A DNA stretch of 6,116 bases from NCBI GenBank assembly GCA_018694455.1, contig JABHNP010000125.1, forward strand, positions 1-6,116, in the 5' to 3' direction. How positions within the stretch are numbered: position 1 is the first letter of the stretch; the number at the start of each line of letters is the position of its first letter. Below, piece after piece: positions 1 to 6,116 of this stretch. The position numbers and the translations under genes were made by a program. Below the pieces are notes generated by a model that saw only the letters and a program-made list of their open reading frames with translations, was not told where the DNA came from and made no database searches. The DNA is from Planctomycetaceae bacterium. Its GTDB lineage: Bacteria; Planctomycetota; Planctomycetia; Pirellulales; UBA1268.

Positions 1-1
1 C

Positions 2-1195
2 CAAAGCATCAAAACTGGAACCGGGTGTACCGTTGCTGACAGCTGGTTTGCCTCTGGTGCCAGTCCGTCAGAAACTACAATTGATGGCAAAAGAGCATCA
101 CTGCATGAAGCAATAAACATAGCTGCAGAAAGACTACTTTCAGCGCATCAACCGCTTCTAACCGGCCTTGCTTCAACAACACTCGATGCTATTCAGACTG
201 CCTGCCGTATAGCTGACTACATTAACGCAGCTGTTGATGCAAATGCACATGACAACTCATGCCTCACCGCCCCTACTGCAGTTCGTGTCGGTAAAGTCAG
301 CGCAGACTTTGAGGAACTACGCGATCGTGCCGACCTAGCTATCTTCTGGGGTGTCGATCCATTTATAAAGTCTACTCGCTTCATAGAGCGATTCCTTCAA
401 CCTAAGCTACAAGATGGAAGTCGTCGCATCATTAGTGTAGGGATAACACCGACGCTCCCACCATCTTTACACAACCTTCACTTTCCAGTTCCGGAAGACC
501 AACTCGTGAGTCTTGCTCGGCTTGTAGATGCTCAACTTACACATAAAAGAGCTGGGAATTCATCTTGTGATCTACACAACATTGCAAATCAACTCAAAAA
601 ATTAATTGGTGCTGCTCGTTGCGTAGGTTTCGTTTCCACACCAACAACTGAAACAACGGGCCTCGTGAACTGGAGTCTCTCACAACTTATCCGATCACTC
701 GCACATCAGAAGCCTTGCTTTGAAATACCCCTGAAGCAAATGATATCTCTAGAAGGCGGAAACCTTGCCGGCGCTAGTGCCGTTTGCACATGGCGATTTG
801 GATCATCCGGGGCAATTCCACTTGCATCCAGTTCTGGAAGCATGTTTCTTCCGGCAGAGGCTGATGCTCAGCGTTTAATAAAACGAAATGAAGTTGATTG
901 CATTTTTATTGTTGGACGGATACCGCCTCAAATCAAAGAATTGTTAAATAAAAGTTCTGACCCAAAAACTATTATTCATATTACTGATGAGTCGAATCAA
1001 ACAATGCTTGAAAACAGTGTTCAGCTCTGTTGCGCTAGCCTCAGCGATTCGACCAAGGGCAGCATGCTGAGGTCGGATGGCAGACTCATCTCATTACGAC
1101 CATTTATGCCTGCTGACGTTCCCTCCATTCAAAATATTTTAAACCAGTTACTACACCGTATAGCAGCCGATGTTCGCAATGAGGGGTCGACATGA
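2..1195 (+). CDS. fhcB: Formyltransferase/hydrolase complex subunit B (FhcB), 5'-truncated by window edge
   Basis: This is the C-terminal 397 residues of a homologue of the formylmethanofuran dehydrogenase B subunit. The frame is open from base 2 to the TGA at 1193-1195. An internal GTG at 506 could be mistaken for a start, but the protein family clearly continues upstream of it. Seen: a Cys at visible residue 9 followed by ADSWF, a region resembling the molybdopterin-oxidoreductase fold (RAD-LAIFWGVDP, residues 109-120), and near the C-terminus LRSDGRLISLRPF, the closing motif of FwdB/FhcB proteins. By comparison with the archaeal subunit, roughly 30-40 N-terminal residues should be missing. 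In bacteria FhcB is a structural partner of FhcA in the complex that releases formate from formyl-methanofuran analogues and is not thought to act as a redox enzyme; this role is family knowledge. It is cytoplasmic. It is cotranscribed with fhcA, judging by the four-base overlap. Identification is firm, though the metal-binding status of this protein is open. Confidence 0.9.
   Translation, partial: QSIKTGTGCTVADSWFASGASPSETTIDGKRASLHEAINIAAERLLSAHQPLLTGLASTTLDAIQTACRIADYINAAVDANAHDNSCLTAPTAVRVGKVSADFEELRDRADLAIFWGVDPFIKSTRFIERFLQPKLQDGSRRIISVGITPTLPPSLHNLHFPVPEDQLVSLARLVDAQLTHKRAGNSSCDLHNIANQLKKLIGAARCVGFVSTPTTETTGLVNWSLSQLIRSLAHQKPCFEIPLKQMISLEGGNLAGASAVCTWRFGSSGAIPLASSSGSMFLPAEADAQRLIKRNEVDCIFIVGRIPPQIKELLNKSSDPKTIIHITDESNQTMLENSVQLCCASLSDSTKGSMLRSDGRLISLRPFMPADVPSIQNILNQLLHRIAADVRNEGST
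1181..1186 (+). promoter_or_regulatory. Ribosome binding site of fhcA inside the end of fhcB
   Basis: GAGGGG lies five bases upstream of the fhcA ATG at 1192, inside the last codons of fhcB. The fhcA start and the fhcB stop share the sequence ATGA, so ribosomes finishing fhcB can restart on fhcA. This fixes the fhcA start and implies balanced production of the two subunits. Confidence 0.75.
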
Positions 1196-2736
1196 TTGAA
1201 GTAGCCTCCTCGACATCTCCTTCAGCAATTCATGATCCGTTCGTTCTTGTTGGCGGAACTGTTCATGATCCCAGAAACGGAATTGATGGCAGCCCAAGTG
1301 ACATCTGGGTTGAATCGGGGCAAATAGTAAGCACTCCAAAGGACACCACCCGATTTCGTCGTATTGATACGTCTGGTTTGATCGTTATGCCCGGAGGTGT
1401 TGACCTGCACAGTCATATCGCAGGGCCAAAAGTAAATATCGGCCGTCACATGTCACCGCAACTAAGCTCTCATCGTCGAAGCGATAACCAACCCAGCGCT
1501 GTTCCAACAATTCATGCTACCGGGTCACTCTACGCGTCACTCGGGTACACCACAGTTTTTGATGCAGCCATAACAACAAGCGCAGCTCCACTTGCTGCAA
1601 TAGAGTTACGTGACCTACCTATCCTTGATAAAGGTTTTTACTTACTTGCAGCCGATAATACAGAACTTCTCTCCACTCTTGACGCCGGTGACCCTCATCT
1701 TATTCAGCGACACATTACTTCCATTGTGCGTGCAGGTACCGGCTGGGGGGTCAAAGTGGCAAACCCAGGTGGTGGTGCATTTTGGAAAAATAGTCGTGGA
1801 GACCATCATGATCTCGACACGCAACTCCCTGGAAGAAACCTAACGAGTCGAAAACTTCTTGAAAGACTGGCAACGGGTGTTCAAGCTGCAAAGCTACCGC
1901 ACCCACTTCATATCCACACCTCTCACCTTGGCTTGCCAGGAAATTGGCGGATGCTTTATGAAACAATGAAGACCCTAGACGGCTTACCGGCGCACCTTGC
2001 CCATGTACAATTTCATAGCTACACGGGTGGCAATCTTGATTCGGGTACCTTCGGGTCCGGAGTGACACAGCTTGTGAATCAGTTCCAACAAAATAAAACT
2101 CTTACCATCGATGTAGGACAGATTCTCTTTGGTGAAACCGTTGCCATGACTGGTGATCCAGAAGCAGCCGAGCACCTTGCAAATACAACCGGTACTCCTT
2201 GGAGCTCTCATGACCTTTGGCTTGAGGGTGGCTGTGGCGTTTTACCTATTCAGTACAAGGAAAAAAATCTCATCCATTCGTGGCAGTGGGCAATTGGGCT
2301 CGAATGGTTTCTATCGGTTGATGACCCTTGGCGAGTTGTGCTCTCAACTGACCACCCAAATGGTGCTCATTTCACGGCATACCCTGTACTTATGCAACTC
2401 CTTGGTGACGAAGCCTTTCGTCGAGAAGCCTTTCGTCGCATTCATCCCATCGTCCAGAAACGTTCACCTCTAGCATCTCTTTCTAGGGAATATTCGATCC
2501 AAGAATTATGTATTATTACACGAGCTGCTCCAGCGAAAATCGCTGGCCTGCCTCGGAAAGGTCATCTTGGTATCGGTGCAGATGCGGACATAACTGTGTA
2601 TAGACCCAATCAGCAACTTGCTAAAATGTTTGCACTACCTGCCGCCGTTTACAAGTCCGGGAAACTTGTGAACGAAAATGGACATTGTCGCAGCGAAACT
2701 ACCGGACACCACTTAACAGCATTCCAGATGAGCTGA
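1192..2736 (+). CDS. fhcA: Formyltransferase/hydrolase complex subunit A (FhcA), amidohydrolase
   Basis: This 514-residue protein is the hydrolytic subunit of the Fhc complex, homologous to archaeal FwdA/FmdA. In bacteria it hydrolyses the formyl group carried by a methanofuran-type cofactor to formate, completing tetrahydromethanopterin-dependent formaldehyde oxidation (family knowledge). Seen: the amidohydrolase metal motif DLHSH with H73 and H75; GVKVANPGG with K188, the expected carboxylated lysine bridging the two metals; a His cluster HIHTSHLG (H240, H242, H245); a second cluster LAHVQFHSY (H268, H271, H275); STDHPNG with D387, the expected catalytic aspartate; and the usual amidohydrolase tail GHLGIGADADITVY (458-470). 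The full active-site set thus appears intact. The start is fixed by the GAGGGG site and the ATGA overlap with fhcB. Length is a little shorter than typical archaeal FwdA. No fhcD or fhcC follows; the next gene is on the opposite strand. Residues 407-416 contain a perfect five-residue duplication. Confidence 0.95.
   Translation: MIEVASSTSPSAIHDPFVLVGGTVHDPRNGIDGSPSDIWVESGQIVSTPKDTTRFRRIDTSGLIVMPGGVDLHSHIAGPKVNIGRHMSPQLSSHRRSDNQPSAVPTIHATGSLYASLGYTTVFDAAITTSAAPLAAIELRDLPILDKGFYLLAADNTELLSTLDAGDPHLIQRHITSIVRAGTGWGVKVANPGGGAFWKNSRGDHHDLDTQLPGRNLTSRKLLERLATGVQAAKLPHPLHIHTSHLGLPGNWRMLYETMKTLDGLPAHLAHVQFHSYTGGNLDSGTFGSGVTQLVNQFQQNKTLTIDVGQILFGETVAMTGDPEAAEHLANTTGTPWSSHDLWLEGGCGVLPIQYKEKNLIHSWQWAIGLEWFLSVDDPWRVVLSTDHPNGAHFTAYPVLMQLLGDEAFRREAFRRIHPIVQKRSPLASLSREYSIQELCIITRAAPAKIAGLPRKGHLGIGADADITVYRPNQQLAKMFALPAAVYKSGKLVNENGHCRSETTGHHLTAFQMS
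2410..2439 (+). repeat. Two tandem 15-bp units inside fhcA
   Basis: GAAGCCTTTCGTCGA (2410-2424) is followed directly by GAAGCCTTTCGTCGC (2425-2439), differing only in the last base. The repeat is in frame and encodes EAFRR twice, at FhcA residues 407-416, in a stretch expected to be helical between the catalytic Asp and the C-terminal part of the barrel. Confidence 0.85.
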
Positions 2737-2747
2737 GGCAACACAGC

Positions 2748-3836
2748 TTAAAGCTCTAATGATTCCAGCAACTTGGACACCGACACGTTCTTATTAAATT
2801 GCTTAACTGCTCTTTGTCGACCGACATTACCCAAATGTGCTTGTAATTTTTTATTTTCAAGGATTTCAACCGCCCGGCGAGCAAATTCACTTTCTGGTAA
2901 TGCAGGCACTAGAATACCGGCCTCACTGTCGCCGAGCATTTCGTGACTCTGTGGTGTATCGATTGTTACAGATGGGATACCATGCGCGAAACTCTCGAGA
3001 AAGCATCCGCCGTAAGCAACATGCCCTGGTTGAAGTACAAGCTCTACGTGCCGAAACAAAAATGGCAAGAGTGGCTGATTCTGAAACCAATGAATTGAAC
3101 CATCAACTTCTTCGACCCAGGCACGTCGTTGGAGGCGTTGGAAAAGCGGTCCGCTGCCGACAACTATGTGCTCTACATCATTTTTCGCGACTGCCATTTG
3201 ATCAAATCCCCAAATAAGCCTGTCTATCCGTGATGTCGAAATCAGTGGTGCAACACATAGTGTCCATATTTTTTTTGAGTTCAAGCCGATTTGGAAAGCC
3301 ACCTGATCTCGATCTATCAGCTCATCAAAAGCAACTGCTGCAGGAGGCACCACACAAGCGGATTCCAAAGGCTTCATTCTTTCAGAAGCGGTCAGAATCC
3401 ACTCGCCTGCCACAATGACTTGATCAGCTTGTGCAACCATTGTTGCTTCTATCATCGTGCGGGGAGGGCATGATAACTGCTGGATATATCGCCACGAATA
3501 GCGAGAACGTCTCGACAGCAGTCTCAAACTTCCAACAATAAATGCCGTTTCAATGCTCCATCCAATGACCATCTGAGGTTGCTCACTCCGTATGATTGCA
3601 GCAACCTCGGGAATTACTGAAAAATGTACTGCTGGCCTTCGACTCACACCGTACACCGCAGCACCTAGTCTTTTAAGGCGTACTGCAAGACCACGACCCG
3701 AAGACACTAGAACAACGCATACCTGATATCCAGCAGCTAGAATTGAAGCAACGGCAATTTCAATCTGGCGGCCGTTTCCTATGGGATCGTAATCACTGGT
3801 AATCAGCATGATTGTTGTTTTTGAATGACTTCGCAT
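2748..3836 (-). CDS. GT4-like glycosyltransferase with degenerate donor-binding motifs
   Basis: This 362-residue protein has the two-domain GT-B layout of family 4 glycosyltransferases. Seen: an N-terminal Rossmann half starting IMLITSDYDPIGNGRQ, with a Gly-containing loop at residues 19-22, and a C-terminal half with HIVVGSGPLFQRL (223-235) and FLESFAHGIPSV (279-290), the usual position of the second Glu (E281) of the E-x7-E motif. No signal peptide or membrane segment is evident, so it is probably cytosolic or peripheral. Oddities: the first Glu of E-x7-E is V273, and the R-x4-K pair usually found near PLISTSRIDRLIWGF (197-211) seems replaced by Pro197 and Ser202. The start is ATG 3836 because an in-frame TGA lies at 3843-3845; no good ribosome site precedes it, and Met10 (3809) is an alternative. 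It lies 68 bp downstream of hpt on the same strand, perhaps in one transcript. The substrate cannot be predicted, and an inactive or non-canonical enzyme is possible. Confidence 0.82.
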   Translation of the reverse strand: MRSHSKTTIMLITSDYDPIGNGRQIEIAVASILAAGYQVCVVLVSSGRGLAVRLKRLGAAVYGVSRRPAVHFSVIPEVAAIIRSEQPQMVIGWSIETAFIVGSLRLLSRRSRYSWRYIQQLSCPPRTMIEATMVAQADQVIVAGEWILTASERMKPLESACVVPPAAVAFDELIDRDQVAFQIGLNSKKIWTLCVAPLISTSRIDRLIWGFDQMAVAKNDVEHIVVGSGPLFQRLQRRAWVEEVDGSIHWFQNQPLLPFLFRHVELVLQPGHVAYGGCFLESFAHGIPSVTIDTPQSHEMLGDSEAGILVPALPESEFARRAVEILENKKLQAHLGNVGRQRAVKQFNKNVSVSKLLESLEL

Positions 3837-3904
3837 CTTCGATCAAAGCTAACTTGGCTAGCGTGTTCGACAATCAAGCAAACACAATAAGGAGTTCCAC
3901 TGAT

Positions 3905-4426
3905 TCAAGGACCTACTGGCACATCAATCAGACAAATTTCAGGCAAATTACGCCACGCACCGTTATGGTCTAGGCCATACCCAACCACAAACACATCTGG
4001 AATATCAAAACCAACATAGTCTGGTTGCATAACAACCTCTGTTCTACTCTTTTTTCGCAGGAGAACGAGTGACTTCACTGAGGCTGCACCTCGGGCGTAT
4101 ATCGCCTCAACTAACGCAGTCATTGTACGCCCCGTATCGAAGATGTCATCGACAAGTAATACGTGCTTCTGAGACACATCTGGCAACAGATCCAAGTGAA
4201 GATCGAGTTTTCCAGGCGTTGTTCTGAGCCCTCGATAACTACTCGCCGAGACCATTCCCACCTCTATAAATCCATCAAGTCTACGTAAAAGATCTGCGAC
4301 GAGCATGATGCTTCCAGTTAGAACACCGACGAGAACTAGTCTTTGCTCGCCTCGTTCACCTTCTACAAGGTGAGCAAGTCGATCGATACCCTCAGACAAT
4401 TCTTCACGAGACAGTAAAACTTCCAT
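3905..4426 (-). CDS. hpt: Hypoxanthine(-guanine) phosphoribosyltransferase
   Basis: This cytosolic purine-salvage enzyme of 173 residues converts hypoxanthine or guanine plus PRPP into IMP or GMP. Seen: VGVLTGSIMLVADL (33-46), the first PRPP loop, with Thr where many homologues have Lys or Arg; SASSYRG (60-66), the flexible Ser-Tyr loop; VLLVDDIFDTGRT (89-101), the PRPP signature with D93, D94, D97, T98 and G99; K125, the base-contacting Lys; and VGFDIPDVFVVGYGLD (138-153) with F146 stacking on the base and D153 binding magnesium, followed by R159. All key positions are present. The frame is open up to 4525, but ATG 4426 is chosen because GGAG sits six bases upstream and the resulting length matches the family. 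The 33-residue extension would have no homology and would reach the start of the divergent gene. The enzyme is tentatively active on hypoxanthine and guanine; preference between them cannot be read from sequence. Confidence 0.95.
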   Translation of the reverse strand: MEVLLSREELSEGIDRLAHLVEGERGEQRLVLVGVLTGSIMLVADLLRRLDGFIEVGMVSASSYRGLRTTPGKLDLHLDLLPDVSQKHVLLVDDIFDTGRTMTALVEAIYARGAASVKSLVLLRKKSRTEVVMQPDYVGFDIPDVFVVGYGLDHNGAWRNLPEICLIDVPVGP

Positions 4427-4525
4427 TATGATCTCCGTACACAGTAAACCAAACCGTGTTTTTATTAGAATGTCATGGCGACGCATTAAAACATTACCCG
4501 ATCTATCAAGAATACAAAATCCCAC
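4427..4525. promoter_or_regulatory. Divergent spacer between hpt and the alpha/beta hydrolase gene
   Basis: These 99 AT-leaning bases separate two divergently oriented start codons, so they should hold promoters for both. I could not find a convincing -35/-10 pair with standard spacing in either direction. On the minus strand TTGATA (4502-4507) with a TAAT-rich stretch 15 bases downstream is the best, weak, candidate for hpt. The plus-strand gene has no visible Shine-Dalgarno site before its ATG. The promoter role is inferred from gene layout only. Confidence 0.35.
4433..4436 (-). promoter_or_regulatory. Ribosome binding site deciding the hpt start
   Basis: On the minus strand GGAG (CTCC at 4433-4436 on the plus strand) is spaced six bases from the ATG at 4426. 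No comparable site precedes the upstream in-frame ATG at 4525, so this site supports the 173-residue Hpt over a 206-residue form. Confidence 0.75.
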
Positions 4526-5296
4526 ATGGCACCAAACTTCTCTACCAATTGGTCATGTTATTCAGTTGCCGGTCATACATGTGAACTCTTTCAACCGCCC
4601 ACTGTCGTGGTACCAGGTCGGGTAATTATTTATCTTCATGACCTACAGGAAAGATCACCAACCGCTTTCCCTTCGCTTCAAAAAGCACTCGAATCTACAG
4701 GCCTCCCAATCCTCGTACCACACATAGGACGCACCTGGTGCCTTCAGCAACAATTGATGCGGTTTGATACCAAGATAAGTGCCGAAGATTACATTCTTGG
4801 ACCTATTTTGGATGAGTGTGCTCGCCTCACTGGCGGTGCTTCCGGAGGGATCGGTTTACTGGGCTGTGAAATGGGAGGTCAGGCGGCACTTCGGCTGGCT
4901 TATCGACATCCCGGGAAATTCCCGATAGCCGCCGCAATCACACCAGCCATTGATTTCCATCTTGGTATGCAGCGCGGACACGAGTGGGAAGACGGCGAAC
5001 TTTTCGATACGCTCTGGGAGATTTTCGAGGAACCTGAGCAGGCACGACAAGAAACTGCCATTCTTCACGTTCATCCACTTAACTGGCCACGTCACCAGTG
5101 GTTTGCAAGTAGGGGCACTAATGAGCGTTGGCACGATGGTGCTGTCCGCCTTAGTAGTAAATTAATTGCACTTGGTATTCCTCACACCGCAATCCTCGAG
5201 ACAAACACTGACGGTGATATGACTTCTCTTTTCATTCATGATGCTATTCAATTTATCATGGAATCACTCGATTCTGAAGCGAGACGTATCAGTTAG
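4526..5296 (+). CDS. Alpha/beta hydrolase-fold protein with lost catalytic residues (likely pseudoenzyme)
   Basis: This 256-residue protein resembles the esterase D/S-formylglutathione-hydrolase-like group of alpha/beta hydrolases found in planctomycetes. Seen: a beta strand and oxyanion region RVIIYLHDL (32-40); the nucleophile-elbow region GLLGCEMGGQAALRLAYRHP (110-129); AAITPAIDF (136-144); HVHPLNWPRHQWF (181-193); RWHDGAVRLSSKL (201-213) with D204 at the usual acid position; and LETNTDGDMTSLF (224-236) where homologues carry a Gly-Gly-His. The canonical elbow is G-x-S-x-G; here it is G113-C114-E115-M116-G117, so the nucleophile position is Glu, not Ser. The His position appears to be D231. 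The fold and the acid are kept, but the triad is not. No signal peptide or membrane segment is seen. An in-frame TAA at 4487-4489 and the lack of other ATG, GTG or TTG codons make ATG 4526 the only plausible start. The substrate is unknown; a binding or regulatory role is possible. Confidence 0.85.
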   Translation: MAPNFSTNWSCYSVAGHTCELFQPPTVVVPGRVIIYLHDLQERSPTAFPSLQKALESTGLPILVPHIGRTWCLQQQLMRFDTKISAEDYILGPILDECARLTGGASGGIGLLGCEMGGQAALRLAYRHPGKFPIAAAITPAIDFHLGMQRGHEWEDGELFDTLWEIFEEPEQARQETAILHVHPLNWPRHQWFASRGTNERWHDGAVRLSSKLIALGIPHTAILETNTDGDMTSLFIHDAIQFIMESLDSEARRIS

Positions 5297-5352
5297 ACAC
5301 CGCCGAATTTCTGGCAACCAACACCGACTGGAATAACGTATCGCCCGCTGTA

Positions 5353-6116
5353 CTATCGAGGAGCCCGAGGCATATTTGCTCCACCAATCTGATCCAAGTC
5401 AAGATATCGAGCATCTTTCACTTCGACACGATTATATTTTCGCCAATAAAGAATTTTTCCAGCGGATGCACTCGATGTCGGTCCCCCTACACGCTCTTGA
5501 CGAAAAAGCTGGGCATCACTCCTTCCATCTCCCTCGAAAACAAGAAGATCTTTTGACTCACTAAACGAAAGCCGTGCACTTCGTGCAGTAAAAGAATCAC
5601 CTTCAACGAGTACGTTCCCGCCAGCTGACAATTCGACTGTTTGGCCCGGCACTCCTGGAACAGAGGGCGTCTGGCCAATACCCAGAGTATCGCTTGTCAC
5701 CGCGATGGCTTTATCGGGCAACCCTTTCGGATCATGAAGATCAAGACTACCTTCCCATGAATCCACAGGGCCCCAGATCGTTTCAACTCGTTGTTGAAAC
5801 TCCATTTGCCGCTGATTCATATTCCCAGTAAAACCCCGCTGAAAATCAACACCGAGGAACGTCACGCCTGAATCCTCAGTTAAGTCACTTCCAGTTGGTT
5901 GCTGCTGAACTGGTTGCCCCGGCAACCCGGGAGCACCCACAGGAAGACCACCACCACCCCTGCGCACACTTGTCAGTCGGCCCGGACCTGTTCCGCGAAC
6001 ATCTCCTGTAAATCGGTCAAAAAAGAGATCTCGAACAAATAAATTCTCTACTGATTTTGGCTTTCCATCATCCTCAGACAGGCTCCGAATTCGAACGCCA
6101 TTTCCACACGTAATCC
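5353..6116 (-). CDS. LptA/OstA-like envelope protein, C-terminal part (5' end beyond the window)
   Basis: The minus-strand frame is open from the right edge (first full codon ends at 6114) to the TAG at 5353-5355, giving the last 253 residues. A GTG at 5967 might be taken for a start, but coding continues upstream with the same style of sequence: VENLFVRDLFFDRFTGDVRG. Seen: alternating beta-type segments rich in Gly, Asp and Val, such as FTGDVRGTGPGRLTSV (35-50), VELSAGGNVLVEGDSFTARSA (160-180), RLSFSESKDLLVFEGDG (181-197) and KILYWRKYNRVEVKDARYLDL (220-240), which look like repeats of the OstA/LptA beta-jellyroll fold used in lipopolysaccharide transport. A Gly/Pro/Gln-rich linker, residues 53-75, interrupts them. 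The family call is from pattern recognition only. It could be a planctomycete-specific envelope protein with the same fold but a different cargo. Any signal peptide would be outside the window. Confidence 0.6.
   Translation of the reverse strand, partial: ITCGNGVRIRSLSEDDGKPKSVENLFVRDLFFDRFTGDVRGTGPGRLTSVRRGGGGLPVGAPGLPGQPVQQQPTGSDLTEDSGVTFLGVDFQRGFTGNMNQRQMEFQQRVETIWGPVDSWEGSLDLHDPKGLPDKAIAVTSDTLGIGQTPSVPGVPGQTVELSAGGNVLVEGDSFTARSARLSFSESKDLLVFEGDGRSDAQLFRQERVGGPTSSASAGKILYWRKYNRVEVKDARYLDLDQIGGANMPRAPR

Noticed and set aside
506..1195. Separate 229-residue gene starting at GTG 506
   Set aside because: The same frame is open to the window edge and carries recognisable FhcB sequence upstream, so the GTG is an internal codon.
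1610..2473. Several open frames of 60-106 codons on both strands inside fhcA
   Set aside because: They overlap fhcA wholly, have no recognisable domains or ribosome sites, and are shadows of the fhcA reading frame.
2731..2748. Possible terminator hairpin AGCTG...CAGCT between the convergent genes
   Set aside because: The stem is only five base pairs with an eight-base loop and there is no T-run on either strand, so it is too weak to call.
2837..3473. Plus-strand open frames of 60-126 codons opposite the glycosyltransferase
   Set aside because: They are antisense to a recognisable glycosyltransferase, and their translations show no family motif.
4424..4525. 33-residue N-terminal extension of Hpt starting at ATG 4525
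   Set aside because: The extension has no resemblance to phosphoribosyltransferases, makes the protein longer than the family, and would overlap the promoter region of the divergent gene. GGAG at 4433-4436 marks the start at 4426.
4862..4876. Cys114 as a dienelactone-hydrolase-type nucleophile in the hydrolase
   Set aside because: In G-x-C-x-G enzymes the Cys occupies the third position of the motif. Here the third position is Glu and the Cys is in the second, so it does not fit without a register shift.
4912..4924. Palindrome CGGGAA-A-TTCCCG
   Set aside because: It lies in the middle of the hydrolase coding region over well-formed codons, has no partner elsewhere in the window, and is short enough to arise by chance.
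5353..5967. Separate 204-residue minus-strand gene starting at GTG 5967
   Set aside because: The frame stays open to the right edge with similar beta-rich sequence, so this is the 3' part of a longer gene.

Overview
The window looks like chromosomal DNA from a planctomycete, probably of the Pirellulaceae or a related group. I infer this from the gene content, not from a marker gene. The left part carries subunits B and A of the formyltransferase/hydrolase (Fhc) complex of the tetrahydromethanopterin-linked C1 pathway. In bacteria this pathway is known mainly from methylotrophic proteobacteria and planctomycetes. The small alpha/beta hydrolase and the LptA/OstA-like envelope protein also resemble families I associate with planctomycetes. 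Base composition is moderate and looks even across the window, with no sign of recent transfer.

Layout from left to right: fhcB (+, 5' end outside the window) overlaps fhcA (+) by four bases, so the two are translationally coupled. fhcA converges, 11 bp apart, on a minus-strand pair: hpt (purine salvage) followed after 68 bp by a GT4-like glycosyltransferase. A 99-bp spacer separates hpt from a divergently transcribed alpha/beta hydrolase-fold gene (+). That gene converges, 56 bp apart, on the 3' part of a large minus-strand gene for an LptA/OstA-like protein, whose 5' end lies beyond the right edge.

Functionally this is a mosaic, not one pathway. FhcA and FhcB act in formaldehyde/formate C1 transfer. 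Hpt makes IMP/GMP. The glycosyltransferase and LptA-like protein point to envelope polysaccharide or lipid handling. Two proteins seem to have lost catalytic residues. The alpha/beta hydrolase has Glu where the serine nucleophile should be and Asp where the histidine should be. The glycosyltransferase lacks the Arg/Lys pair and the first Glu of the E-x7-E motif that usually hold the nucleotide-sugar donor. No RNA gene, mobile element, CRISPR array or defence island is visible, and there is no gene-free stretch longer than about 100 bp. I do not see an undescribed multi-gene system; the degenerate enzymes are the most interesting content.
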